A DNA stretch of 25,319 bases from Rhizophagus sp. LPA8_4_AMF (Eukaryota > Glomeromycota > Glomeromycetes > Glomerales > Glomeraceae), in NCBI GenBank assembly GCA_021464525.1, contig JADRCO010000861.1:1-25319 (forward strand). Reading direction: 5' to 3'. Shown in pieces: positions 1-8,808 of the stretch. The position numbers were made by a program, and so were the translations under genes. The number at the start of each line of letters is the position of its first letter. Position 1 is the stretch's first letter. The notes under the pieces were generated by a model. It was given only the letters and a program-made list of their open reading frames with translations, was not told the DNA's origin and did no database searches.

Positions 1-254
1 CAGAAGTTGAATGTCAACGTCAATTAAAATTATGCAAAGGTTCTGCAGGAGGGATGACCAACTCTTATAAGCATGTACCAGTAACACCTTCAATTAAACC
101 TAAATTTTCCAGATTAGCACCATTCATTCCAAAATGTCCCATCTTCAAATTTTCCACAATGGGCTATTAAATCCACAAGTCAAGAGACACAGAAATTTCT
201 GGCGAAAACATTGATTCTCAAGCTATAGTAGTTAATACTGCAAGCAGGTTTTAA
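1..254 (+). pseudogene. 3' end of an unidentified coding sequence, cut by the window edge, with one in-frame stop
   Basis: Frame 3 is open from base 3 to a TAA at 168-170 and then open again to a second TAA at 252-254. Composition is coding-like, with less A+T than the flanks and Pro, Ser, Lys and Cys residues well mixed. The first part includes the peptides EVECQRQLKLCKG and FSRLAPFIPKCP; the second includes GENIDSQAIVV. Either the gene ends at 168, or the first TAA is a disabling mutation in a longer reading frame; the coding-like look of the 27 codons after it favours the latter. I do not recognise the family. No start is visible because the sequence enters from the left. Confidence 0.4.
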
Positions 255-1113
255 TATATTATGATTTTTATTGTATGTTTATATTAAAACATAGTAATTG
301 TGCTTTATAATGTTTATAAAAATTTTTGAGAATGATTTGATGAAATCATTTGAACTCTTAATGCGATTATAAGCTTTACCAAACTTTATGTCATTCTCTT
401 TCAAATTTTTGTTCAATATCATCTTCAGTAGAAATACCTTCGAGCTTGTTTGTACTTTCTTTCTTGATATTAACTTGCCAAAGGCCTTAGTGCCGATGTT
501 AACCAAAAAAGCATCAATAAAGTAAGCAATTCACACTCATTTTTGGAGATAATTCTGTAAAAAGGAGTTGAGAAAACTTGAGATATTTGAGGATATATAT
601 TGTATATACAGTACCTGCAAAATCTTTTTAAATACATTGTGATCAATAATAACTCTTGGTTGGTGGCTTAATTTAAAATTTATACGCAATTTTTCAGTTG
701 TGACTTGGGCGTTTAGTTACCAATATTTACATTGTATACATAATAAATACTCGGAATTTATCAAATGGGATAACACTTTTACGGTTGTCATTTTACAAAG
801 AAAAAAAGATAGATTTTTACAAATACTACATAAGTTTTCAAACCTCATAAACTTTATCCAAGAAATAGCAAGTCAATGTTGATAAATATATTTCGATAAT
901 TATGGGGCGTAAAGTTATAATATGAATCAATTTAAAAATTGTTTCTAAATTTATTTATAAAAATAACCAATATAATGTTAATACATCATGATAAATAATG
1001 AAAATAATAAATATTTATAATTATATCCAGACATTGCGTTTAATAGGCGGTGTTACGAATGTTGAAAAAGCATCTTATTATCATCCTGGCCTACATCTTA
1101 TGTAAACTCTTTA
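255..1113. other. AT-rich stretch without a supported gene
   Basis: Two short frames occur here (279-506 minus, 700-882 plus), but both are Lys/Ile/Phe-rich as expected from AT-rich DNA and neither has a recognisable motif. A TACAGTA heptamer lies at 607-613. The last 60 bases before 1113 are the 3' flank of the minus-strand F-box gene. They align by eye with the flank of its broken copy near 21.3 kb. Confidence 0.5.
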
Positions 1114-2748
1114 TTATGCAGATACTTTAATCAGCTTCACACCAAATTCTTTAGCAATATTAAAATACTCATCAACAATATCACAGTTTACTATCTCTAT
1201 ATATTTTAACTTGCTATTACTATTTACACACTCTTCAAGAAAGAATTTCAATTCATTACTACTAATTATTAGAAAATATTCAAATCGAATCTTTTGTAAA
1301 TTTTTAGGAATAAATTTACCTAAATTTCTACCATTTTCCCATGGTTTATCATCTGATAATATTGCACTAAGATAAATTAATTCAGTGCATGATTCAAATA
1401 TATTAATTAACAATTCTGGGGAAACTTTAGGAATTTCTAAATGAATTAATGAGTGTAAGTAAAGTGAAACTTGTTGAATTAATTGATCATCTCTACATTC
1501 AATGTAATTCAATATTAACTTAGTTAAAGTGTTGGAAGAAGACTGAATTAATTGAATTAATAAGATTTCTGACGTAGATGAAATATTATAATCATAAAAT
1601 TCAAAAACTTCAAGTTTTAATTCTTTTACCCAAGAATAAGAATTTAAATTATCATTAAATTTACAATTACGTAATTTTAATTCTTTGATATTTTTAAGTA
1701 AACATAATGAATTTAAGGCTTCTTCATTGATTTCATAAAAATTTAAATAACTTAATTCTAATACTTGCAAACTTTCCTTTTGTGTTGTTAATGAATTGAA
1801 AACAACATTATAATGTCTACTGGTAACATTATAATGATTATTATATGAACTTAAGTTATTTTCTGATAATTTAACATGTTTCAAATTTTTTTGCAAAGAA
1901 ATAAATTGAGATAATGAATTTGCCTCACGAGAAGATCCTATTCTTTCATTATAAAGTAAATTTAGATTACAAGTGTTATTTGAAAGAGCCAAATAAAGAC
2001 TTCTTGGTAATTTTCCTTTTTTTTTACTTATATCTTCATTATAAATACAACTTAATTCTTTTAGATTAGTTAACTTATTTATTCCATTATCATCACTAAA
2101 AGTTAACAAGTTAATTATATTATCAGATAATTTATCATTTGATATTGCAAATGGAAAATCCAATGTTGTTAAATTATTACAATGTTTGCATAAGTATTCC
2201 ACAAAATATTTCATAATTTGAATTGATACTTTTGAGATTTCATAATTTTCTAAATCATTTATAATATAAGAAGGTAACCATATGTTTTGATTATCAGTTA
2301 CTTTATTTAAATTTATATTTAATAATATTTTATCAAAAATTATACCACGAATAAAAGCAATATAATTAAAAGTTGTTGAAATATATGAAGGCGAAGAATT
2401 TTTATTTAAAAAGGGAATATAATATAATAATTTAAATATATTAAAAGAATTTGAAATAAGAACTTGTTCAATTTCAGATTTAGGAATGCAACTTAATAAA
2501 GTACGAATTAATTTATAATAAGATGGATATTTCTCATAATAGTAGTTCCAATGAGATTTTGAATAAGCTAAATGATGAAATGGATAAGCATATAAGAATG
2601 GTATCGAGATTATACACCAATATCTTGAAACTAACGTGCAGGAATGTATATCTTTAGTTGATATATAAGTATAATTATTCGGATTTTTGACAAGAAGGTT
2701 TGTCAAAATCATTTTCAGACAGTCTGAAATTAAAAATGATGCTGCCAT
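1114..2748 (-). CDS. F-box and leucine-rich-repeat-like protein (544 aa), paralogue 1
   Basis: Probable substrate-recognition subunit of an SCF-type ubiquitin ligase: the N-terminal F-box would bind Skp1 and the C-terminal repeats a target protein (family knowledge; the target is unknown). The F-box spans about residues 5-58, beginning FLISDCLKMILTNLL and ending in the typical core HSCTLVSRYWCIISIPFLY. From about residue 190 come irregular leucine-rich repeats, such as LTTLDFP, LQVLELSYLNF, LNSLCLLKNIKELKLRNC and LIHLEIPKVSP. The C-terminus has the family block LKFFLEECVNSNSKLKYIEI. It is a single exon. The start is supported because the paralogues at 16268 and 19755 begin with nearly the same residues (M[AT]ASFLIS). 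It is divergent from the dehydrogenase at 3271, with 522 bp between the two starts. An inverted broken copy lies at 19755-21303. I am sure of the F-box family and unsure whether the protein is functional. Confidence 0.88.
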   Translation of the reverse strand: MAASFLISDCLKMILTNLLVKNPNNYTYISTKDIHSCTLVSRYWCIISIPFLYAYPFHHLAYSKSHWNYYYEKYPSYYKLIRTLLSCIPKSEIEQVLISNSFNIFKLLYYIPFLNKNSSPSYISTTFNYIAFIRGIIFDKILLNINLNKVTDNQNIWLPSYIINDLENYEISKVSIQIMKYFVEYLCKHCNNLTTLDFPFAISNDKLSDNIINLLTFSDDNGINKLTNLKELSCIYNEDISKKKGKLPRSLYLALSNNTCNLNLLYNERIGSSREANSLSQFISLQKNLKHVKLSENNLSSYNNHYNVTSRHYNVVFNSLTTQKESLQVLELSYLNFYEINEEALNSLCLLKNIKELKLRNCKFNDNLNSYSWVKELKLEVFEFYDYNISSTSEILLIQLIQSSSNTLTKLILNYIECRDDQLIQQVSLYLHSLIHLEIPKVSPELLINIFESCTELIYLSAILSDDKPWENGRNLGKFIPKNLQKIRFEYFLIISSNELKFFLEECVNSNSKLKYIEIVNCDIVDEYFNIAKEFGVKLIKVSA

Positions 2749-2852
2749 TATTTTAAAAGGAGAAAGTAAATAATATCACTGAATTTAAAAAGATTCGAAA
2801 TTTATTAATAAAAAAATGCAGTCAGCCGATCATTAGGCGTTAGGTATTCATT
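2749..2852 (-). promoter_or_regulatory. Upstream block shared with the broken F-box copy
   Basis: Read on the minus strand, about 100 bases before the F-box start align by eye with 19665-19754, just before the broken copy. Shared features are CGCCTAATGAT followed by a variable GGCTGACTGC-like segment, a T-run (GCATTTTTTTATTAA), and a pyrimidine-rich TTTACTTTCTCCTTTT just before ATG. Homology appears to stop beyond about 2850. The block probably holds the core promoter and 5' leader, although shared descent alone would also explain the match. Confidence 0.5.
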
Positions 2853-3130
2853 TCTATATAACCTTCTATAATTAGATATTTTTCTACTCAATTATTCATG
2901 TATCATGTACTCCTATGCTTCAACCCCATAAAACATTTGATTAAGAATTTTCAATGATATAAGAAATTTTTTTTGATTTTAGTATGATGAAGAAATGTCA
3001 TGTGATTTATTAGTGACAACTTATGGCGACACTACTTAGTACAACTTACACACAAACTTATAAGGCTAGGTTGAATACCGTAGTTCTCGCTAATAAACTG
3101 ACCACACTCAAAATGGATTAGTGTAAAAAT

Positions 3131-3163
3131 TAGGTCCGAAGTAGGCCCGAGGTAGGCCCGATG
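3131..3163 (+). repeat. Three tandem 11-bp units, GC-rich, upstream of the dehydrogenase gene
   Basis: Three consecutive 11-mers read TAGGTCCGAAG (3131-3141), TAGGCCCGAGG (3142-3152) and TAGGCCCGATG (3153-3163). They stand out as the most GC-rich spot in the surrounding AT-rich DNA and lie 108-140 bp before the dehydrogenase ATG. They could be a cluster of regulator sites or the remnant of a dispersed repeat. Confidence 0.75.
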
Positions 3164-3230
3164 TTACTTTAATAACCCAGTTTTATTTTCTTCAACACTT
3201 TTATTTACAGTATCGAAGGGTTAACATTTG

Positions 3231-3240
3231 CTATAAAGAA
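3231..3240 (+). promoter_or_regulatory. TATA-like element before the dehydrogenase gene
   Basis: CTATAAAGAA lies 31-40 bp before the ATG at 3271 and is the best TATA match between the two divergent genes on this strand. In DNA this AT-rich, such a match alone is weak evidence. Confidence 0.3.
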
Positions 3241-3270
3241 TCAAAAAATTTTTTTTATCATCTTGTATTA

Positions 3271-4083
3271 ATGACTTCCGTTGAACTTAAAGTACTTGTT
3301 TTTGGAGCTACTGGAGGAACTGGTAAATTTGAAAGAAATTTTCGTCATGAACCTGTGAATAGTACATTTTTTTTTACATTTTTTCTTTTTTTTTTCCCTT
3401 TTTTTTGCTTAGGTCTTCTAATCTTGAAACACTTAATGACAGCCTCAACTCCGCAAACTGTTTATAAGGTAACGGCAGTAGCAAGGAATCCTTCTACACT
3501 CAATGATCATCCGGATATTCAAAATCCCAATTTAACTGTGGCAAAAGGGAATCTTAACGATGAAGAGCAAGTAAAATCACTCGTCTCATTACATGATATC
3601 GTAATCTTTGCTGCAGGATTAGGAATTTTGGATGGGCAAAAACCAAATGAATTTTATTCACGTTCAGCAAAGTGGATTTATGAAGCGATTAATGAAACAC
3701 AAAAATCCAACCCAAATCGACTAAAAATTAAATTTGTTTGTATTACAGCCTTAGGTTTATGTAATGATCCCGAACGTATGTATTTATTTTATAAGTGGAT
3801 AGTAAAAAGATGGTTTCAACCATGTTATGATGATATGGCCATTATGGAAAATATTTTCTTGAATAATAATGATGATATCAATTACATTTTTGTTCGTCCT
3901 GCTTATTTAAATGATAGTATTCCTGATAAAGAATTACGTGTTGATATGGACGGAAAATTTCCTTTGGATGAAGTTAATGGATTGGGTTGGCAATTGAATA
4001 GAAATATTTTAGCAAAATTTATTGTAAACGAGTGTGTTGCCTCTAATAAATATGATAGAAAGGTTTTAGGCGTCACCTATTGA
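3271..4083 (+). CDS. NAD(P)-binding atypical short-chain dehydrogenase / NmrA-like protein, two exons (240 aa after splicing)
   Basis: Exons are 3271-3322 and 3413-4083. The 90-nt intron begins GTAAAT and ends in a T-rich tract plus GCTTAG. Splicing restores the dinucleotide-binding glycine motif GATGGTG followed directly by LLILKHL (residues 12-25). Without splicing, 30 extra residues rich in Phe interrupt that helix. Further marks of the NAD(P)-binding Rossmann family are TAVARNP (the Arg suits NADP phosphate binding), DIVIFAAG, FVCITALGL and YIFVRPAYL. No YxxxK pair of classical SDR enzymes is evident, so this is the atypical, NmrA/YwnB-like class, which can be an oxidoreductase or a redox sensor. 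The substrate cannot be told. It is divergent from the F-box gene at 2748. A decayed copy of exon 2 lies at 18301-18893. AATAAA at 4172-4177 is a likely polyadenylation signal. Confidence 0.85.
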   Translation: MTSVELKVLVFGATGGTGKFERNFRHEPVNSTFFFTFFLFFFPFFCLGLLILKHLMTASTPQTVYKVTAVARNPSTLNDHPDIQNPNLTVAKGNLNDEEQVKSLVSLHDIVIFAAGLGILDGQKPNEFYSRSAKWIYEAINETQKSNPNRLKIKFVCITALGLCNDPERMYLFYKWIVKRWFQPCYDDMAIMENIFLNNNDDINYIFVRPAYLNDSIPDKELRVDMDGKFPLDEVNGLGWQLNRNILAKFIVNECVASNKYDRKVLGVTY

Positions 4084-4507
4084 TAACTCTCCTGTATCTG
4101 TATTATCCATAATATTAGTACTTCATTATAGTTAGTGTTTAAAATTGTACTTATCATTTATTACTATGAATAATAAAATATTATTTCTGCTAGTTAAAGA
4201 AACGGATTTTATAAACTGGAACTTATTGTAACTATAATTCAAAAGACATGTTTTTTACCGATTTCTAATTTGTTTTTTAGGGATTCGTTATAAACTTTAG
4301 TTTGGAACTCTGAAAAAGTTCTTAAGTGGTGGATAGTAGTATTTGATTTCTATCAATTTCATTTTTGTAATTTTGGTTTTTTAGGTATTAATGATGCTTT
4401 TAATATTATATTAAATTTGAATAGCTTATTAACTCTCATAATCATAATTTAATAAGGAAATTTATCTCACTCTTTTTTAAAAAAAGAAAAATGAAAAAAA
4501 AAAAATT
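4084..4507. other. 3' flank of the dehydrogenase gene and AT-rich spacer
   Basis: It contains the AATAAA at 4172-4177. Beyond it, T- and A-runs (about 4471-4506) mark simple-sequence DNA. The segment around 4150-4190 is shared with the broken copy near 18.30-18.33 kb, so the inverted duplication reaches at least this far. No gene was seen. Confidence 0.5.
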
Positions 4508-4738
4508 TCAATAAAGTACTTTAAATTCTAGAAATAATAATTTCTTGCGTTTTGATAATTTAGTGAAAATCCAAGTCTCAGTTTGGTCTTTCACTGTAAA
4601 TTCATTTGATCTCAAAAATGCGCTTATTGCACTTTGCACTATCGACTGAGCTTCAAACTTAGTTTTTTTTTCATTACTTAATTTCATAGAAACTTTGTAT
4701 TCAATACAGTATATTAAAAACTCAAACAGATCAGGCAA
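4508..4738 (-). CDS. Hypothetical small protein (76 aa), possibly a coding relic
   Basis: The reading frame has more balanced composition than nearby random frames. It includes a Lys/Glu/Gln/Ser-rich middle (SNEKKTKFEAQSIVQSAI) and a following segment FTVKDQTETWIFTKL that could form an amphipathic helix and a strand. There is no signal peptide, and the family is not recognised. Just upstream on its own strand, at 4747-4773, are two TACAGTA heptamers and TATA-like sequence. It could be a small gene, one exon of a larger gene, or a fragment. Evidence is composition only. Confidence 0.25.
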   Translation of the reverse strand: MPDLFEFLIYCIEYKVSMKLSNEKKTKFEAQSIVQSAISAFLRSNEFTVKDQTETWIFTKLSKRKKLLFLEFKVLY

Positions 4739-4805
4739 GCGATATATACAGTATATGTAAGGTATTTACAGTATGTGAAATTCAAAGAATAATGAAAAGC
4801 AAAAT

Positions 4806-4862
4806 AATCAAATTAAATTTGAATCAAATTGAATCAAATTTTTAAATTGAATCGAATCAATT
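4806..4862 (+). repeat. Short tandem repeat of GAATCAAATT-like units
   Basis: Two perfect copies of GAATCAAATT occupy 4821-4840. They are flanked by partial and mutated copies (AATCAAATT at 4807, TTGAATCGAATCAATT at the right end). It looks like slippage-derived low-complexity DNA. Confidence 0.6.
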
Positions 4863-4934
4863 GTAACAGATTCTCGTACAATTAGAAGCGGTAAAGAAAT
4901 CTAAATCAACCGATCATCGAGGTTCACTTTCTAG

Positions 4935-5192
4935 ATGCTTTCATATACAGTAGTGAGTTTTATTCTAATCTACACACCTACATATGGCATTATTATTTTT
5001 AATAACGGAATAAGCGAATCCATTGTAAGCAATCTAACTCATGTAGAGCTAACACAAGATGTGTTGTTAGGGCAATGCTTCGCTCTAATGTTGACATATG
5101 GTTTTGATGGTAAACGTATTCTGCTTAAAAAAACACGTACTGGTCGGTTAAACACGTCTAAATTTCCCAAGTATTTTGCAATAGAGGTCTGA
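4935..5192 (+). other. Open frame of 85 codons, unassigned
   Basis: The frame starts with a hydrophobic stretch (about residues 5-25) and ends in a basic segment (GKRILLKKTRTGRLN). Composition is less AT-driven than the spacer, but the opposite strand is also nearly open here and the neighbouring minus-strand frames look equally coding-like. I cannot tell which strand, if either, was used. No motif was recognised. Confidence 0.2.
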
Positions 5193-5512
5193 AATTGTCT
5201 TGATTCAGCAATACTAGAATGGTATCGAATACGTTGAAATCACCATACCCTATACAAGTAATCCTTTTCGCTTGAACCCGTCGAAAATACAACTGACCAA
5301 AAGACGAGCATATGGCACTAATACATCGGGACGCAAACAATCACAACCCTACTATTTGATGAATTGTAACTTCATCTGACACCAAATCCAATATCTATAC
5401 TAATTACATCTTCCACTGGAAGTTCAATATTGTCTTTTAGTATCTCCATATTTGTAGCACCATTTGTTGCCGCTTGACCATTTTGTTCCTTTAAGGGATC
5501 AATAATTATATT
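5158..5512 (-). pseudogene. Decayed coding sequence, minus strand, unidentified
   Basis: Two adjoining minus-strand frames look coding. One (about 5512 down to 5375) reads through EQNGQAATNGATNM and NIELPVEDVISIDIGFGV before a stop at 5372-5374. The next (5340-5158), in a different frame, includes CISAICSSFGQLYFRRVQ. A frame change between them and no sensible start suggest a broken gene. It may belong with the relic at 5.84-6.64 kb. The family is unknown. Confidence 0.3.
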
Positions 5513-5839
5513 TTAGTTTAGCTCAGCATCACGTTAACTTTAATATATTTTTGGGGAAAAGTAATTGCTTATAAAATTAGCATTCTCAACTATGTAATTC
5601 ATCATTTTCTACAAATTGGTTTATCGTGTGATATAAATCGAAATTTGCTGCGCGACAACAATGAGTAATACGGAGACCAGTGGTGTAGGGTAGAGGTGTT
5701 GTGTAGTGTATAAGCCCCCATCAATTAAGTACAACGTAATAAAAATTATACCCGATTTAATATACGCGTATACATAGTAAAAACCAGAAACCTACATTGA
5801 ATAAACATTCTAGAAATTATATATTTAAATCACTCTATG

Positions 5840-6660
5840 CCAAGTTCGAAATAGCTGACGAAAAAGTTCTTCCATCACTTCCCTACCTTTATAGATGTCA
5901 CTAGGTTTTGTGTGAAACATTCTGGAGGAACTATTTTCAAACATAATCAGTAACTAGAGACTGAGATGCTAAATCTCCATGGTTTAATCTTTGTAATACC
6001 CACACCATTACGATAAAACTTATTCGAACCTTTTCCAAAATCATAACAACATTGAAGGAATTCTGAAAAGTCTTCTATTCTGATCTTAAGAAAATGGGTC
6101 TGTATTCGATTCAGATTTCCCTAACCATCGGACGACAGTTCCCGAATGAGTTTTTCAATGTAGGAGAATCGTCCATATTTGGTTGCCTTCTTGGCTTGTT
6201 TTGCTAGGATTTCTTAATAGAGGCGAATGATTTCTTTGTAGGTTTTCTAAGTCGCTTGAACTCTGTTATACGGAAACTGGACATATATGACAATTCTTGC
6301 ACTGATCATCGATGTTATATAACTATATAGTGCTTGTATATAAAAAGTATGATTTCTTTGATTTCTTTTAACATTTTTTCGAACATGTGACACATTTGAG
6401 GGTTCGCGAAACGTCTTGAGTGTGATTTCACCCTCGATGTCCTTCGTTAGAACGTCCTGCAATGTTAAAAGAATTTAACAGCCATAGCCGAAGTTCTATT
6501 TGACTTGGATAATTGAGAGTATCATCTAGTACTTGCCTGATATATATGCTTTTATCGCAAACGGGAAAAGGACATACACTCGGAACTGTTAATAAAGTTT
6601 TTCCCCAGGCAAAGTCGATGGAATATGTAGCCAACACTTGATCGTCAATTCCTTAAAAAA
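5840..6660 (-). pseudogene. Decayed coding sequence, minus strand, unidentified
   Basis: The region is GC-richer than its surroundings and shows long open segments in shifting minus-strand frames. The frame at 6637-6428 includes VPSVCPFPVCDKSIYIRQVL and YPSQIELRLWLLNSFNIAG. The frame at 6462-6247 includes KDIEGEITLKTFREPSNV. A further frame around 6205-6130 includes KKATKYGRFSYIEKLIREL. Stops and frame changes separate the segments. No conserved domain is recognised, and transposon-derived or host origin cannot be decided. Confidence 0.35.
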
Positions 6661-7594
6661 AAATAAATTTATTTTGGTCCGATCCCCGATCCAAACCTAA
6701 GAGGTGAAAGAACGAAAAATTTTTTTGAAGAAAAAATTATAAAAGAGAGTGAAAGAGTTTCTTCATGCATTTTAAACAAAATCTAGCTCTGGAATTTTCA
6801 TATCGGTGGCTTCCTCAAGATTTTCAGATATCATAAGCAAGGGTCTTTACTGCAATAGTCATTGCGTTAACCACTTAACCCGTAAACCAACACACGCCAA
6901 AACTCACTCCTACGTTAAATATTGCTTTTCACGTAAAATTATATTCCAAAATGAACGTTTTATTATTACAAAAAGCGCGAGATGACACGCAAGAAAAAAT
7001 TACATGAACCCAATAATATCTGACGCCTATATATGAATGCTATCTAATAAAGAATTACTCTTTTTTCGAAATATTCCTAAACTGTTGCTCTTTTTCGCCC
7101 TCGGTATATACCTTATCTTTCCATTACCGCTTCACATTTTGCGCGAGGTGGTTTCGTTATCTTTTTAGCAGAAACTTTGAATAAGTAGATATGTTGCTCG
7201 TTCTATAGGCTATCTGTGAAGTAAAGTTAGAAGATGCCAGAGTCACAATTCCGTAAAGACAGTCTTATTTCCCTAGAGTCTTTCGTCTTTCGTCTTCGTC
7301 TTCTCTTTGGTTTGGCAAGCATTTCACATTTAATAATATTCTTCATATCAAAAGAAACTCTTGAGAAGATAATTAAACGGAATTCACTATCAAGTTCATA
7401 AAAAATTATCAAGAGCAAACTCAATAGCACTTTGATGTTGCTTGCCCAACAACACAATCCGTACGTTCTTCATGCGTGATAGTGTAGGATGGTCAAAATA
7501 TATTCATAATGAACTATTTCGTTGTTGAAAAACGAAATGTACACTAATAACAGATCTAATCCAATGTTCACGATTAATCGAATCCGCTTCATTT
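6661..7594. other. Spacer with no supported gene
   Basis: A minus-strand frame at 7457-7227 contains a run of basic residues (KPKRRRRRKTK) but otherwise no motif. It lies directly beyond the dead kinase fragment on the same strand and could be part of the same decayed locus. Nothing else is convincing. Confidence 0.4.
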
Positions 7595-7737
7595 TCAATT
7601 AAACGCTATATTTCTTTCGTAAAAATGTCCGTGAACGATATCATGATCATGAATAAAATTAAGACCAGCGGATACTGCCCATAACATGTTTTACCCTAGT
7701 CTCATCAAGATATAAATTTTCGGTTTCATAATATTTC
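7595..7737 (-). pseudogene. Protein kinase relic: catalytic-loop region
   Basis: In one minus-strand frame, 7681 down to 7598, the peptide AGLNFIHDHDIVHG continues to HFYERNI. This matches the helix-E and catalytic-loop pattern of eukaryotic protein kinases (GL..IH....VHRDLHS.NI). The expected HRD is HGH, so the catalytic aspartate is lost. The segment before it (YYETENLYLDETRVKHVM) is in another frame, so a frameshift separates the two halves, and a stop follows within a few codons. It resembles the large tyrosine-kinase-like families of Glomeromycotina. The rest of the kinase is not found intact, so this is a dead fragment. Confidence 0.5.
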
Positions 7738-8044
7738 ATTAAAATATATCACCGTGTTAGATCTTTAGATTTTAAATTCGTAATTTGTAATATCTACACA
7801 ATTATTTTTAACGTTTGAACATTATTAGCAAAATTTTAAATCAATAAAATCAATAATTCGAAACCAGAGAAATCGGGTTACTTACTTGGCTAAAACATTC
7901 TTGATTTATGATTTGAGAATTAACTAGAATCTCAGAATCAAATTTGAACCCTTCATGGTAAACCCAACACAGTCTCAAGTTAGTCATTCTCGCTAGCATA
8001 AAGTTGGTATGCCTAATATATTCATATATTCATGGTAATTATAT

Positions 8045-8122
8045 AAATGTTCTTTCAAATTCACAATATTGCAATTTTTGCACCATGCTATCGCAATTTC
8101 GTTGTATTTTACAATTTGTACA
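8045..8122 (-). pseudogene. Possible zinc-knuckle fragment preceding the kinase relic
   Basis: Minus-strand frames contain a CTNC motif (8122-8111) and, in another frame, AWCKNCNIVNLKEHL (around 8085-8045). A pair of CxxC motifs, the second preceded by Trp, is what I expect ahead of the kinase domain in some Glomeromycotina kinases. The frame change between the two shows decay. This is judged from pattern only and lies about 400 bp upstream of the catalytic-loop relic. Confidence 0.3.
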
Positions 8123-8512
8123 GTCGAGATCCGTTGAATTGCTTAATTTCATTATGTTAAAATTTCTTTGAGACGTATATCGGAAATAAGTTCTGCGATG
8201 CTTGTATTATGATGGTGATTGATTTATTTGATTATATACACCATAATCGTTTACTGTCGTTAATTTGGTTAAGTTTTATTTGATTCTCTTTTAACTTTCA
8301 GCTACATGGTTTATAATTGTCGATAACTTGGTTCCAATATTCTATTAATGACAAAAGTTATATTAAATCAAAGATAATAACACAAAATTTAAAAATTAAT
8401 GCTTACCAGAGTTTAATATATAATTGTATCAGGATATCGTGCTATTTACTCCGAAACTCATTCATCGATTATTCAATCTTTGTAGTGACTATAATCTGTA
8501 TTTCAATTGATG

Positions 8513-8686
8513 ATGTTCATACAATTTTTAATATTTTCCTTCATTAAATATATCTTCTCTTTGAATCCACATAAGGAATTATTACAAATTGTCTTGACAA
8601 AAAATTTAGATCCTTCACCGATTCTTTTTGATGAACCAACATGTTATCAGAGTGCTATAATAGATAAGGAATTCGTTAGAAAATAA
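8513..8686 (+). CDS. Hypothetical 57-aa frame, probably a coding relic
   Basis: ATG at 8513 opens a frame of 57 codons to TAA at 8684. The first 17 residues are hydrophobic (Phe/Ile/Leu). The remainder looks coding, with ELLQIVLTKNLDPSPILFDE and then PTCYQSAIIDKEFVRK. The family is unknown. It could be the tail of a larger decayed gene, with the ATG being accidental. Confidence 0.25.
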   Translation: MFIQFLIFSFIKYIFSLNPHKELLQIVLTKNLDPSPILFDEPTCYQSAIIDKEFVRK

Positions 8687-8745
8687 ATATTTATAAAAAT
8701 TTCTATTAAATATAAATCACAATTTAAAAGCACTCCTTACTCTCA

Positions 8746-8808
8746 AGAAAATTCCAGTACAAGTTTTGAATTTTCATTATAATTTGTAGTTCCTTCTGTA
8801 ATACCATA
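8746..8808 (-). pseudogene. Possible kinase N-lobe scrap
   Basis: The minus-strand peptide YGITEGTTNYNENSKLVLEF resembles the strand 4-5 region of Glomeromycotina kinases (FYGIT...TNNYMLVLEYA pattern). It is followed by a stop. The hit is short, so it is weakly supported. It would sit N-terminal to the catalytic-loop relic at 7.6-7.7 kb but about 1 kb too far away, so decay or insertion must separate them if they belong together. Confidence 0.25.

Noticed and set aside
279-506. Minus-strand frame of 75 codons
   Set aside because: Lys/Ile/Asn/Phe-rich as expected from AT-rich DNA, no motif, no splice partner; not strong enough to call a gene.
700-882. Plus-strand frame of 60 codons
   Set aside because: Short, no motif, no leader or poly(A) context.
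8317-8547. Plus-strand frame of 76 codons
   Set aside because: Composition is typical of random AT-rich DNA; the overlapping frame at 8513-8686 looks more coding-like.
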